NCBI RefSeq assembly: GCF_938045345.1
Contig: NZ_CALIMS010000034.1
Coordinates: 1-46,098 of the forward strand
Origin: an uncultured Campylobacter sp.
Lineage (GTDB): Bacteria > Campylobacterota > Campylobacteria > Campylobacterales > Campylobacteraceae
Length of the DNA: 46,098 nt
Reading direction: 5' to 3'
In this document: positions 17,170 to 24,041 of the stretch, in pieces
How the letters are laid out: each line of letters begins with the position of its first letter
Position numbering within the stretch: the stretch's first letter is position 1
Notes under the pieces: generated by a model
What the model was told of the DNA's origin: nothing
What the model saw: the letters and a program-made list of their open reading frames with translations, nothing else
The model's database searches: none
Translations under genes and position numbers: made by a program

Positions 17170-17787
17170 TTATCTAAAATTATTTCTGCCTAGCCACAAT
17201 TTAAGATATTTTAATACGGGTCTTAAATAATCATTTGTAACGTTGGCTTTAAAGGTGCTTACGCCCGATTCTATCAAATACCAGCTATATCCGTCATCCT
17301 TTAAAATATTCATTTTACGGTGTTTGACCTCAGTGCTTGCGTCCGATATCTCTATATCCAGTACTTTATTTGCAATATTCATCTGTACCGATAGATTAGG
17401 GCTTAGATCATATATGAAGCGGTTAAGATCTTTGATGATATGCGTATTATATACGTCATCGATCATCTCGGCTCTTCTCTTCTGAAAAATTTTCTTCTCT
17501 ATTGGGTCTCCATCAAAAAGCTTTTCATAATGATCTGCGTCTGTTATGAGCTCTTCGTAAGACGCGGTAAAATATTCCCCGTACATTCCAAATTTCCAAT
17601 TCGTAGGCACCGTTTCATCGATTACTTGAAAATATTCACTATCAAATCGATACCAATCTCTATCATCTTCAAGTGGCAATATGCAATAATAAACCTGTCC
17701 CTCTTCATATTGGATACCATGAACAAAATAGATTCTGCTTAATCCCAGATGCCCATACCTGTCTTCTTTTATACATTTTACAATCAT
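17170..17787 (-). CDS. Hypothetical immunity-like protein (MIVKCIKED... type)
   Basis: The 205-residue cytosolic protein opens with MIVKCIKEDRYGHLGLSRIY and a small beta-rich domain of the kind often found at the start of proteins in poly-immunity loci. A middle block then reads TVPTNWKFGMYGEYF...FDGDP. The C-terminal half (about 115-205) is mixed helix and strand without a motif that I recognise. There is no signal peptide or membrane helix. AAGGA lies 9 bases before the ATG. It sits in the middle of a same-strand run of small AT-rich genes with short gaps, which supports co-transcription. Confidence 0.65.
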   Translation of the reverse strand: MIVKCIKEDRYGHLGLSRIYFVHGIQYEEGQVYYCILPLEDDRDWYRFDSEYFQVIDETVPTNWKFGMYGEYFTASYEELITDADHYEKLFDGDPIEKKIFQKRRAEMIDDVYNTHIIKDLNRFIYDLSPNLSVQMNIANKVLDIEISDASTEVKHRKMNILKDDGYSWYLIESGVSTFKANVTNDYLRPVLKYLKLWLGRNNFR

Positions 17788-17834
17788 TTTTAATCATCCT
17801 TAAATTTGAAATCATCTACGGCTTCTATGATGGG

Positions 17835-18311
17835 CTACCCGTCTTTATCGCCTATTATACTATTTCTAACAAGTTCTGTAAAAAATTCTTTGTTTTTGGA
17901 TTTGTTGATTGCCTCTTTTATAGCATTAAAGGATAATTTTAAATTCTTTAAATTGCCGTCTATAATGTAAAAACCGTTTTTCTCACACAATGATATTATG
18001 CCCCTTAATACGGCTTCGTACTCGGATCTAAAATCGATACGAAACGTAACGGACTCTATTATATTATTAGTATCAAAAAATACCTCTAGGCGGTTGCCGT
18101 TTTCGCTTCCGTATAGATCTATTTCGTTAGACCAAGATTTTTCGGGCTTTAATAGGCGCGAAATTTCAGAAAATACCTCTTTTTTGATCTTTGCTTTTTT
18201 CCAATACTTATCGTCTTCAAAGAGCTTTATATTGCCATATTGCCGGCCGTATTGCAGATCGTAGGTATCGCTTTTGGGCAGAATAAAAAACTTACATTGC
18301 CAAATTGCCAT
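17835..18311 (-). CDS. Hypothetical immunity-like protein
   Basis: The 158-residue protein starts MAIWQCKFFILPKSDTYD and continues with a helical block, SRLLKPEKSWSNEIDLYGSE, then beta strands ending in SVTFRIDFRSEYEAVLRG. This is a compact alpha/beta layout typical of small cytosolic immunity proteins, but I cannot name the family. The frame can be read upstream to a TTG at 18326. I chose the ATG at 18311 because AAGGAAG precedes it at normal distance. Neighbours on both sides are of the same size class and strand. Confidence 0.65.
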   Translation of the reverse strand: MAIWQCKFFILPKSDTYDLQYGRQYGNIKLFEDDKYWKKAKIKKEVFSEISRLLKPEKSWSNEIDLYGSENGNRLEVFFDTNNIIESVTFRIDFRSEYEAVLRGIISLCEKNGFYIIDGNLKNLKLSFNAIKEAINKSKNKEFFTELVRNSIIGDKDG

Positions 18312-18345
18312 ATCTTCCTTCCTCAAATATTTTCATTATAAAATT

Positions 18346-18822
18346 TTAAAAGTAATACACATAGCAGCCTCGATCATCGTATATATCAAATAAAATCGAA
18401 AATTTATCTTTATTGTTTGCGGCTAATTGAACTCTGATATTCAAAGATGGCTCTTTTGCCAGCTCAAAATTAAAATGGTGCAGCAGCACGGACCTCAAAA
18501 AATTTGGCTCAAGCGCCTTTTCTTTTATAAAGATAACGCCCGCTCTGGCGCCGTTTTTATAAGGCTTAGCTTTTGTGTATTGCCCCTTCATATTTTTAAG
18601 AAGATATTCTTCTATTTTCTCATCTCTTTCCCAAAAAAGAATTTTATAAACTACGCTATCTAAGTGGCTTGCTTTTGAAATTAAAAACATAACTAGCCTT
18701 ATTTTGGCCTCTACATCGATATTTTCAAAATCTATTCTTGATCTGGCTACGCCTCTTTTATTTCTACTTATTTTTCTAAATTCTATATCGAAATTAGTTG
18801 AGTCTATAATGCTTTTTATCAT
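18346..18822 (-). CDS. DUF3885-like protein, immunity-type
   Basis: The 158-residue protein ends with FSILFDIYDDRGCYVYYF, which fits the C-terminal YDDRG block that I associate with DUF3885, preceded by FLRSVLLHHFNFELAKEPS. Genes with this domain are common in mixed immunity clusters. The N terminus (IKSIIDSTNFDIEFRKISRN) is not distinctive. A GTG at 18831 lies in frame but overlaps the AAAGG ribosome binding site, so the ATG at 18822 is preferred. There is no membrane segment. The function as an immunity protein is inferred. Confidence 0.62.
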   Translation of the reverse strand: MIKSIIDSTNFDIEFRKISRNKRGVARSRIDFENIDVEAKIRLVMFLISKASHLDSVVYKILFWERDEKIEEYLLKNMKGQYTKAKPYKNGARAGVIFIKEKALEPNFLRSVLLHHFNFELAKEPSLNIRVQLAANNKDKFSILFDIYDDRGCYVYYF

Positions 18823-18886
18823 TGCCGCCACCTTTCAAAGCCCTTTTGCTGCATGATACTATACAAGCTCGCTTTAAAATCTTTAT

Positions 18887-19639
18887 CTACTTTTTCCATT
18901 TAAATTTAAATTTCTTTCGCTTCATTTTTATAAAATTTTCCAACTGTTTATCGGTAAAATTTAAAACCTCTTTTCGATTTTGTAAATTTACATAAGTGTG
19001 CCTTATATCGCAATTACCGACAAAGGCGGCTTCCCAGTTCTTAATTAGCCAACTCGAGCTTATCGCATATTCCCGTCCTTTATTCGAGCGCATTTTATCG
19101 CTATAGCCAATAGGCGCAAACATACCGGAATAAAACCCCTCCAGATAGGGTAGTCTCGGGCATCCTTCCGTATCGGTTGCGACGATAAATTTTATCTTTC
19201 GATCATATGGACGAAAAGCCTTGTGACACTCTATAATATCTCCATTTTTTAGATCGTCTTTGAATTCTAAAAATTTATAAGTAAATTTTGCGGGAATTTT
19301 ATCATTTATCCTTTTGTATTCGGCTAAAAAACTATCGTAATAAGAAAATATGCTTATATTTCTGGGCGACTCCGGATCACATACAAAATCTAAATTCTCC
19401 AATATCCACTTTTTAGAAATCAGACCATTATTATTTTTCGCATTAGCTTCGGGCGGCAATACTATAAACTCCCCCGAATTATCGCCGTTTATACGTAGCA
19501 GATTATTCCAGCTACAAAATAAAAACCGCCTTTGACCGATCTGCAGTATATCGCCCTCCGCGAAAATTTCTCTAAAATTATTAATCGAAAATTTCCTTCT
19601 ACCTCTTACGGGTATTATCTTTTTATAATTTCTTTTCAT
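18887..19639 (-). CDS. Two-unit protein with Imm45-like C-terminal half
   Basis: The 250-residue protein appears to contain two related units. Each has a GDI(L/I) motif (EGDILQIGQRRFLF; NGDIIECHKAFRPY), then a proline-rich strand region, then a Trp-Ile/Leu-x-x-Asn motif (SKKWILENLDFV; SSSWLIKNWEAAF). The second unit, with AISSSWLIKNWEAAF followed by IRHTYVNL, resembles Imm45 immunity proteins, though I cannot confirm this without a profile search. The C terminus is strongly basic (MKRKKFKFKWKK), which is unusual. The ribosome binding site is weak. It is a member of the same-strand array. Confidence 0.6.
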   Translation of the reverse strand: MKRNYKKIIPVRGRRKFSINNFREIFAEGDILQIGQRRFLFCSWNNLLRINGDNSGEFIVLPPEANAKNNNGLISKKWILENLDFVCDPESPRNISIFSYYDSFLAEYKRINDKIPAKFTYKFLEFKDDLKNGDIIECHKAFRPYDRKIKFIVATDTEGCPRLPYLEGFYSGMFAPIGYSDKMRSNKGREYAISSSWLIKNWEAAFVGNCDIRHTYVNLQNRKEVLNFTDKQLENFIKMKRKKFKFKWKK

Positions 19640-19679
19640 GGTCTTTCTTCCGTTTTATTATTAAATCGCGGCATACTCG

Positions 19680-20054
19680 CTAAATCCCTAGATGCAAAAT
19701 ATACAAATTGTTTTTAACCGCCGAATCGATTAGTTCCAATAGACTGTCTAGTTGCTCAATAACCGAGGATTTGTTTAACACACAATTTTTATCAAAAACA
19801 ATTTGCCCATCCGCGCTCAAGAAAAGCGACCTCCAAGAGCATATTATATCTCTAAATTTAGCTTTATCTTCTATCCAGCTATAGCTATAGTAATTTAGAC
19901 CTTTTTTCAAATTTATCTCATCGTTCCATGTGGTTTGTACCCACTCAAGAGAATACGAAATGCGAAGTATCAGATCATCGCTAATTACTACGCAATACTC
20001 TTTAGAGAAGATATTTTCTTTTGTCTTTTTGAGTAAAAATTCATGTTTAGGCAT
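19680..20054 (-). CDS. Small hypothetical protein of the immunity array
   Basis: The 124-residue cytosolic protein alternates strands and a C-terminal helix (SVIEQLDSLLELIDSAVKNN). The Trp-rich centre (SLEWVQTTWNDEIN, YSWIEDKAKF, CSWRSLF) is notable, but I recognise no family. AAGGAG lies 5 bases before the ATG, one of the better ribosome binding sites of the array. Size, AT-content and orientation match its neighbours, so an immunity role is the working inference only. Confidence 0.6.
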   Translation of the reverse strand: MPKHEFLLKKTKENIFSKEYCVVISDDLILRISYSLEWVQTTWNDEINLKKGLNYYSYSWIEDKAKFRDIICSWRSLFLSADGQIVFDKNCVLNKSSVIEQLDSLLELIDSAVKNNLYILHLGI

Positions 20055-20102
20055 ACAGCTCCTTATTGTTTTAAAATATGACTTTAATAAAACTCGATCT
20101 AG

Positions 20103-20492
20103 CTATTCGCCAAATTTCATCCAAGAGACGGCGTATTCTCGTGTTTCATTCCTAAAATATTTGCTAATTATCTTATATTCGTCTTCTTTCGCAATATTTA
20201 CAATTGTTTCAATAAAGCCGGTGCAAAACGCCGTGCCGATGTATTCGTCTTCGCTTGCCGCTCCCTTTTCCACAAAATCGAAAATTTCATTTCTTGTCTT
20301 TTCGTCCAAATCATCAAAAATTTTAATCGTAGTTTCTGCAAAAGATGCAAGTAGCCACAATAAGCTAGGTATGTACTCCATATCGAAAGGAAATATCTGC
20401 TCTTGATAGGCGTTAAAATACGCCCTGTTTTTCTCTATAAAGAAATAGATATATTCCTCATATTTGCCCAAATCAGTCTTTATTAAGCGCAT
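20103..20492 (-). CDS. DUF7674-like protein, immunity-type
   Basis: The 129-residue all-helical protein carries a block that I associate with DUF7674: IFDFVEKGAASEDEYIGTAF, then CTGFIETIVNIA, and the ending YFRNETREYAVSWMKFGE. Members occur as stand-alone genes in mixed immunity clusters. The start has AAGGA 8 bases upstream. There is no signal or membrane helix. It precedes the 124-residue gene by 48 bases and follows the DUF6714-like gene by 26 bases. Confidence 0.65.
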   Translation of the reverse strand: MRLIKTDLGKYEEYIYFFIEKNRAYFNAYQEQIFPFDMEYIPSLLWLLASFAETTIKIFDDLDEKTRNEIFDFVEKGAASEDEYIGTAFCTGFIETIVNIAKEDEYKIISKYFRNETREYAVSWMKFGE

Positions 20493-20518
20493 TTGCCAAT
20501 CCTTATAATTTTTTACCC

Positions 20519-21271
20519 TTATAAAATTCCATTATAATACTTCCCCCAAAATTTTATCGCATTTTTTATCTCCTTTTCAAAATGTTTGAATGGTATATAA
20601 ATTTCTTCTTGCTCATAGGGTTTTAACTTTTTATATTTCTTGGAATGCGTAATTCTCGCAATATCTTCATAATTTTTTTGCAAAAAATCTATGATTATTT
20701 TTACCTCATCCCTGCTAAATTGTTTCGCTCTCGCCCGCCGCATAGGCGGTGTAAATGCTTGAATAAACATATCTTCTATAACCTCCTCATCGCCGAAGCG
20801 CTCGTAAAAATCAATAAAATCCAGGATATAATACCTAAAAGTATAATCATTGAAAACCTGCAAATCTCCCGATAAGAGTTTGATTGTGCTATGGTCTAAA
20901 TCGCACAGATCTTTACTGCACAGATCTTGCTCGACAAGCTCATCCTTTTGTACAGGATTTGTTATAATTTCCGGCTTTTGCAGTTTAAGCCGCGCCTTTA
21001 GCGCCTTTATTCTATTTGATAAGTTCATTTTGTTCTCCTTTTTAGAAAGCATAAAATTTGAGCTTGGCTTATAATGCTCTTTTACTCTTAATAGATATAT
21101 CAAATACAGGATCAATCCTATGATAAGTAGTAGTTGCATAATGACGGACTGGGTTGTAGCTACGACATAAACTTTGCCTCCGCGATAACCGCCTTCCATC
21201 AATAGTTTATGAAAATTTAAAGACGATAGGATAATAAAAAATATCGTCATTACAATTCTTACGGGCTTCAT
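20519..21271 (-). CDS. Membrane-anchored DUF6714-like protein
   Basis: The 250-residue protein has two hydrophobic helices at the N terminus (IVMTIFFIILSSLNFHKLL and SVIMQLLLIIGLILYLIYLL) and a charged linker. It then has a C-terminal domain with TFRYYILDFIDFYERFGDEE, FIQAFTPP and FSRDEVKIIIDFLQKNYED. The FRYY-L...F, TPP and FS...FL pattern is what I know from DUF6714, a family common among immunity-type genes and normally soluble. The membrane anchor is the odd part: it may place the domain at the inner membrane, as would suit protection against a membrane-acting or membrane-entering toxin (inference). Confidence 0.65.
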   Translation of the reverse strand: MKPVRIVMTIFFIILSSLNFHKLLMEGGYRGGKVYVVATTQSVIMQLLLIIGLILYLIYLLRVKEHYKPSSNFMLSKKENKMNLSNRIKALKARLKLQKPEIITNPVQKDELVEQDLCSKDLCDLDHSTIKLLSGDLQVFNDYTFRYYILDFIDFYERFGDEEVIEDMFIQAFTPPMRRARAKQFSRDEVKIIIDFLQKNYEDIARITHSKKYKKLKPYEQEEIYIPFKHFEKEIKNAIKFWGKYYNGIL

Positions 21272-21272
21272 G

Positions 21273-21344
21273 GTTTCAAATTATCCTTATATGAAATTCC
21301 AAGGACAGCTTGTCATCTTTCGCCCAATCAGAGTCAAAGAATTT
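21273..21344 (-). pseudogene. Short remnant, 23 codons, between two array genes
   Basis: An ATG at 21344 opens MKFFDSDWAKDDKLSLEF... and stops after 23 codons, directly before the DUF6714-like gene. It reads like the start of another small array protein whose body has been lost. It could equally be chance, since the segment is short. Confidence 0.25.
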
Positions 21345-21377
21345 CATCGATAAATGCGTCTCGATAACGATTCAAAT

Positions 21378-21767
21378 TTATCCATCTAGGCAGTATATGT
21401 CGTTGTCCAAATCCACATTATTATCTGCTAATAGTTTTAGTAAATTTGCATTATAATATAGACCGGGCATGCTATTATAACTGTAAACTACGACTCTTAG
21501 CAGCTTTTTCACGCTTTGTAATTTTATACTCCTCGCGACATTTATATCTGCTAAAAATTTTTTAATTAGATCTCCCGCAAAAGGTATATCATAAAATTTT
21601 TCCTCTATGCTAAAGCCAAAATTTCTGTATTTTAAAATAGAACCTTTTAGTTTCAAATCTCCTTTTTGCCAGACTTTTGTTGCAGATATGCCGTTGCTGC
21701 TTATTGTTTCGGATAGATCCCTATCGCTTTCGATCGATAGTATTAAAACTACTTTGTTGCTTTTCAA
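21378..21767 (-). CDS. DUF4279-like protein, immunity-type
   Basis: The protein matches the DUF4279 layout: an N-terminal strand (VVLILSIES), a helix and the GISATKVWQKGD block, FGFSIEEKFYDI, a helix with LIKKFLADINVAR, then LLRVVVYSYNSMPGLYYNAN and the terminal DLDNDIYCL. The DUF is frequent in poly-immunity loci. The longest frame starts at an ATG at 21797 without a ribosome binding site. A TTG at 21767 has AGGAG 5 bases upstream and gives MKSNKVVLILSIES, which fits the family start better, so I use it (129 residues). The alternative is 139 residues. Confidence 0.65.
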   Translation of the reverse strand: MKSNKVVLILSIESDRDLSETISSNGISATKVWQKGDLKLKGSILKYRNFGFSIEEKFYDIPFAGDLIKKFLADINVARSIKLQSVKKLLRVVVYSYNSMPGLYYNANLLKLLADNNVDLDNDIYCLDG

Positions 21768-21890
21768 GATCACTCCTAAAAATCTTTTATATCCCATCTA
21801 CGCACACATCGGCATTCGGCTCGGCGCACATTTTTATATTTATCCGAATATGAGCAAAACCAACATATTCTGTATTGGAAGCTAAAATTT

Positions 21891-22262
21891 TCATTTGGAC
21901 ACCCGCCCGGGGCTAATGACCGGGCAGTATGCAAAATCATCTCCGTTTCTGGCGCGATAATTAATGATGTATCGAACCGCTAGTTCGAATGCATCGTCAC
22001 CGTCATCTCCCTCTTTAATGCTCCAGCTATCGTATGTGATGATGGGCTCATTGCCGCTTAGGCGATATACATCCCCTCCGACGATAAGCATATCTCTATC
22101 TCTTGCGATTTTTAGCACCTCCATTACATCATCAAATCTCCAAGCGATTCCATAAATTCCGTACTCCTCCCTTAAGCGTATACCGCGCTCCAGCAGATCC
22201 TGCGGCACGATATTTACGTAATCTTCATCTATAAACGCCGCGCCATCTTCTTCAACTGACAT
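21891..22262 (-). CDS. Imm40-like immunity protein
   Basis: The 123-residue acidic protein contains LKIARDRDMLIVGGDVYRL followed by ITYDSWSI. The GGDVY and TYD-x-W pair is what I associate with immunity protein 40. It is the first intact gene of the array. The frame starts at an ATG at 22277, but AAAGGAGAG sits inside those codons and just before the ATG at 22262, so the latter is chosen. A decayed reading frame lies about 30 bases upstream. In polymorphic toxin loci that position is normally the toxin C-terminal domain, but no toxin is recognisable. Confidence 0.7.
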   Translation of the reverse strand: MSVEEDGAAFIDEDYVNIVPQDLLERGIRLREEYGIYGIAWRFDDVMEVLKIARDRDMLIVGGDVYRLSGNEPIITYDSWSIKEGDDGDDAFELAVRYIINYRARNGDDFAYCPVISPGRVSK

Positions 22263-22288
22263 AATCTCTCCTTTCATTAAAATTTAAT

Positions 22289-22560
22289 TTATTGCAAAGA
22301 CTTTTCTATATCATTTATTAGGCGATGAAGCGTTTCGAGACGACTAGAACTCGGATTATTTTGGTTCAAAATTCTAAAATATCGCTATATTTCATCGTCT
22401 TTATATAGCGCTCGTCAAAAGATGGAGGTATATATTTTTCGTTCATCTTAATGATTTTTGCGATATAGCTCTCGCTTATGCCGTTTTTTTGGTTTTTTGT
22501 GCGATATATGCGCCAAAGGGCTTTTGGACGATATTTATCGCTCTTTCTGTAAATAGGTTT
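22289..22560 (-). pseudogene. Frameshifted remnant upstream of the Imm40-like gene
   Basis: A frame without a start codon reads KYRPKALWRIYRTK..., GISESYIAKIIKMNEKYI, PPSFDERYIKTMKYSDILEF and stops at 22366. Adding one T to the TTTT run there gives continuous reading DILEFLNQNNPSSSRLETLH to a stop at 22289. The N-terminal part is missing. The GISESYIAKIIK stretch could be a helix-turn-helix, so the parent could be a regulator, or it could be the C-terminal toxin domain paired with the next gene. I cannot name the family. Confidence 0.45.
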
Positions 22561-22584
22561 TAACTAACCTAGTAACTAACTGAA
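22561..22584. repeat. 12-bp direct repeat next to the array promoter
   Basis: TAACTAACCTAG (22561-22572) and TAACTAACTGAA (22573-22584) share eight leading bases and lie immediately downstream of the minus-strand -10 box. This is where an operator would block the start of transcription. Confidence 0.4.
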
Positions 22585-22598
22585 TTATTCTAAAACAA

Positions 22599-22604
22599 TT
22601 ATAA
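22599..22604 (-). promoter_or_regulatory. -10 box (TATAAT) candidate for the immunity array
   Basis: On the minus strand ATGTTATAATTG gives a perfect -10 about 340 bases upstream of the first intact array gene. The intervening sequence holds a decayed gene. Other promoters inside the array are possible. Confidence 0.45.
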
Positions 22605-22713
22605 CATAAGAAGAAACAAAAATAATCAAAATTACTAAAAGCCCTAGATATCGGTATTTAAAAGAAGTAAAAGAGATTTAAAAGAAGTGATTAAAGCTTT
22701 AAAATAACTTAAA

Positions 22714-22789
<76 letters not shown>

Positions 22790-22922
22790 AAAAGATTTTG
22801 TAATTTTACATTATTTTACTTACAAAATTTTTAAATTCCGGCGCTACGCCAAAATTTTCTCCGCAAAAGCCGCTATAAAATGAAATTTTAAGCTTGCATT
22901 GGGTAATATTTCATTTCTTTGC

Positions 22923-22997
22923 GCGGGAATAGCTCAGTGGTAGAGCGCAACCTTGCCATGGTTGATGTCGCGAGTTCGACTCTCGTTTCCCGCTCCA
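22923..22997 (+). tRNA. tRNA-Gly (GCC)
   Basis: Acceptor GCGGGAA pairs with TTCCCGC. The anticodon stem CAACC/GGTTG holds loop TTGCCAT (anticodon GCC), with the CCA end encoded. Length is 75 bases. Confidence 0.95.
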
Positions 22998-23024
22998 TTT
23001 TACATTCTGTTTTGTATTAAACGT

Positions 23025-23111
23025 GCCCGGATGGCGGAATCGGTAGACGCAAGGGACTTAAAATCCCTCGGAATTTTTTCCGTGCCGGTTCAAGTCCGGC
23101 TCCGGGCACCA
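23025..23111 (+). tRNA. tRNA-Leu (TAA)
   Basis: Acceptor GCCCGGA pairs with TCCGGGC. The anticodon stem AGGGA/TCCCT holds CTTAAAA (anticodon TAA), a long variable arm is present, and CCA is encoded. Length is 87 bases. Confidence 0.95.
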
Positions 23112-23127
23112 CCTAATAAGCCGGCGC

Positions 23128-23201
23128 GGCGACATAGCCAAGTGGTAAGGCATGAGCCTGCAAAGCTTTGATCCCCGGTTCGAATCCGGGTGTCGCCTCC
23201 A
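23128..23201 (+). tRNA. tRNA-Cys (GCA)
   Basis: Acceptor GGCGACA pairs with TGTCGCC. The anticodon loop CTGCAAA gives anticodon GCA, and CCA is encoded. Length is 74 bases. The first anticodon-stem pair is a T-T mismatch. Confidence 0.93.
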
Positions 23202-23221
23202 GATCCTAAAAAGGAGTTATT

Positions 23222-23377
23222 ATGAGATACATACTAGCGGCTCTTTTGGCATTGATGGTTTTTAGCGGGTGCTCTAATACTTGGCACGGCGTAAAAGAGG
23301 ATTCGCACAACGCGGCTCAATGGACCAAAGAAAAGGTTCACAACGGCGCCGAGTGGGTCGGAGAAAAAACCGAATAA
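23222..23377 (+). CDS. Small entericidin-like lipoprotein
   Basis: The 51-residue protein MRYILAALLALMVFSGCSNT... has a lipoprotein signal with lipobox FSGC. The mature tail of only 35 residues is short, amphipathic and partly repetitive (DSHNAAQWTKEKV / VHNGAEWVGEKT), as in entericidin-type small lipoproteins. AAGGAG lies 6 bases before the ATG. It sits between tRNA-Cys and tRNA-Ser on the same strand and is probably co-transcribed with the tRNAs. Two GC-rich hairpins follow (23384-23405 and 23413-23429). The frame is too short for many gene finders. The exact family is inferred from layout, not from a search. Confidence 0.75.
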   Translation: MRYILAALLALMVFSGCSNTWHGVKEDSHNAAQWTKEKVHNGAEWVGEKTE

Positions 23378-23383
23378 ATTGCG

Positions 23384-23429
23384 CGCGCAGGTCTTGATCT
23401 GCGCGAACTTTCGGCGGGGTCTACCCGCC
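23384..23429 (+). terminator. Two consecutive GC-rich hairpins between lipoprotein and tRNA-Ser
   Basis: CGCGCAG (23384-23390) pairs with CTGCGCG (23399-23405), and GGCGGG (23413-23418) pairs with CCCGCC (23424-23429). The T-run is weak (CTTAAT). They may end the lipoprotein transcript or serve tRNA processing. Confidence 0.4.
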
Positions 23430-23435
23430 CTTAAT

Positions 23436-23523
23436 CGGGAGATGGCTGAGCGGTCGAAAGCGGCGGTCTTGAAAACCGTTGAGGTGAAAGCCTCCTGGGG
23501 TTCGAATCCCTATCTCCCGGCCA
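23436..23523 (+). tRNA. tRNA-Ser (TGA)
   Basis: Acceptor CGGGAGA pairs with TCTCCCG. The anticodon stem GCGGT/ACCGT holds CTTGAAA (anticodon TGA), the long variable arm GAGGTGAAAGCCTC is present, and CCA is encoded. Length is 88 bases. Confidence 0.93.
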
Positions 23524-24010
23524 TTTTAATCTAATCCGAAATTCCATTTTAACTTCAAAATTTCACATTTTATCTATACTAATTTTCATTTAATGCTCTT
23601 TGCGTTTAAACTCTACTTCACGATATACGGCGTAAATAGGCAGCTAGAATAGCATATTCGCAAATGAATGCTAGAAAGATACGTAGGAAAAAAGCCAAGA
23701 TTTCGATAGTGGCCTTAATTGATCAGTCCGAATCAAAGTAGTGCACAATGTTGAAATAATATAATGGCATTAAGCTTTGAGCGTTCGTCTGGTATAAAAG
23801 TGAACGAAAAACCTAGCAACGAAATTTAGTTATGAGTTTTTAAGACGTAGCATTCATTGTGCCAGGCATAAAATTTTGGAAGCTCCGCGAAATTTAAAAT
23901 TCCATGCCGCGTGCCGTAAAATTTTAGCGTGCGCATCGTATGATTTAACGTGCACGCCGTAAAATTTCAACATGCATACAAAATTTTAAAATTCGCGCCC
24001 AAATTTAAGC
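23524..24010. other. Long intergenic stretch with degenerate repeats near its end
   Basis: No gene is supportable here. Near 23900-23975 the words GCCGTAAAATTTTAGC, GCATCGTATGATTTAAC and GCCGTAAAATTTCAAC follow each other at about 21-22 bases. This gives a degenerate tandem repeat like those near 13.05 and 30.2 kb. The rest looks like neutral spacer. Confidence 0.4.
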
Positions 24011-24016
24011 TATAAT
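24011..24016 (+). promoter_or_regulatory. -10 box (TATAAT) of the PQQ-like gene
   Basis: TTTAAGCTATAATCGC lies 26 bases before the ATG at 24042 and is followed by AAGGAG at the right distance. The promoter and ribosome binding site are intact although the gene is shifted. Confidence 0.6.
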
Positions 24017-24041
24017 CGCTTCAAATTTTAAGGAGCTGCAA

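Noticed and set aside
16914..22262. Array read as a prophage fragment
   Set aside because: No integrase, capsid, tail, lysis or replication gene is visible, and the proteins fit immunity-type families better.
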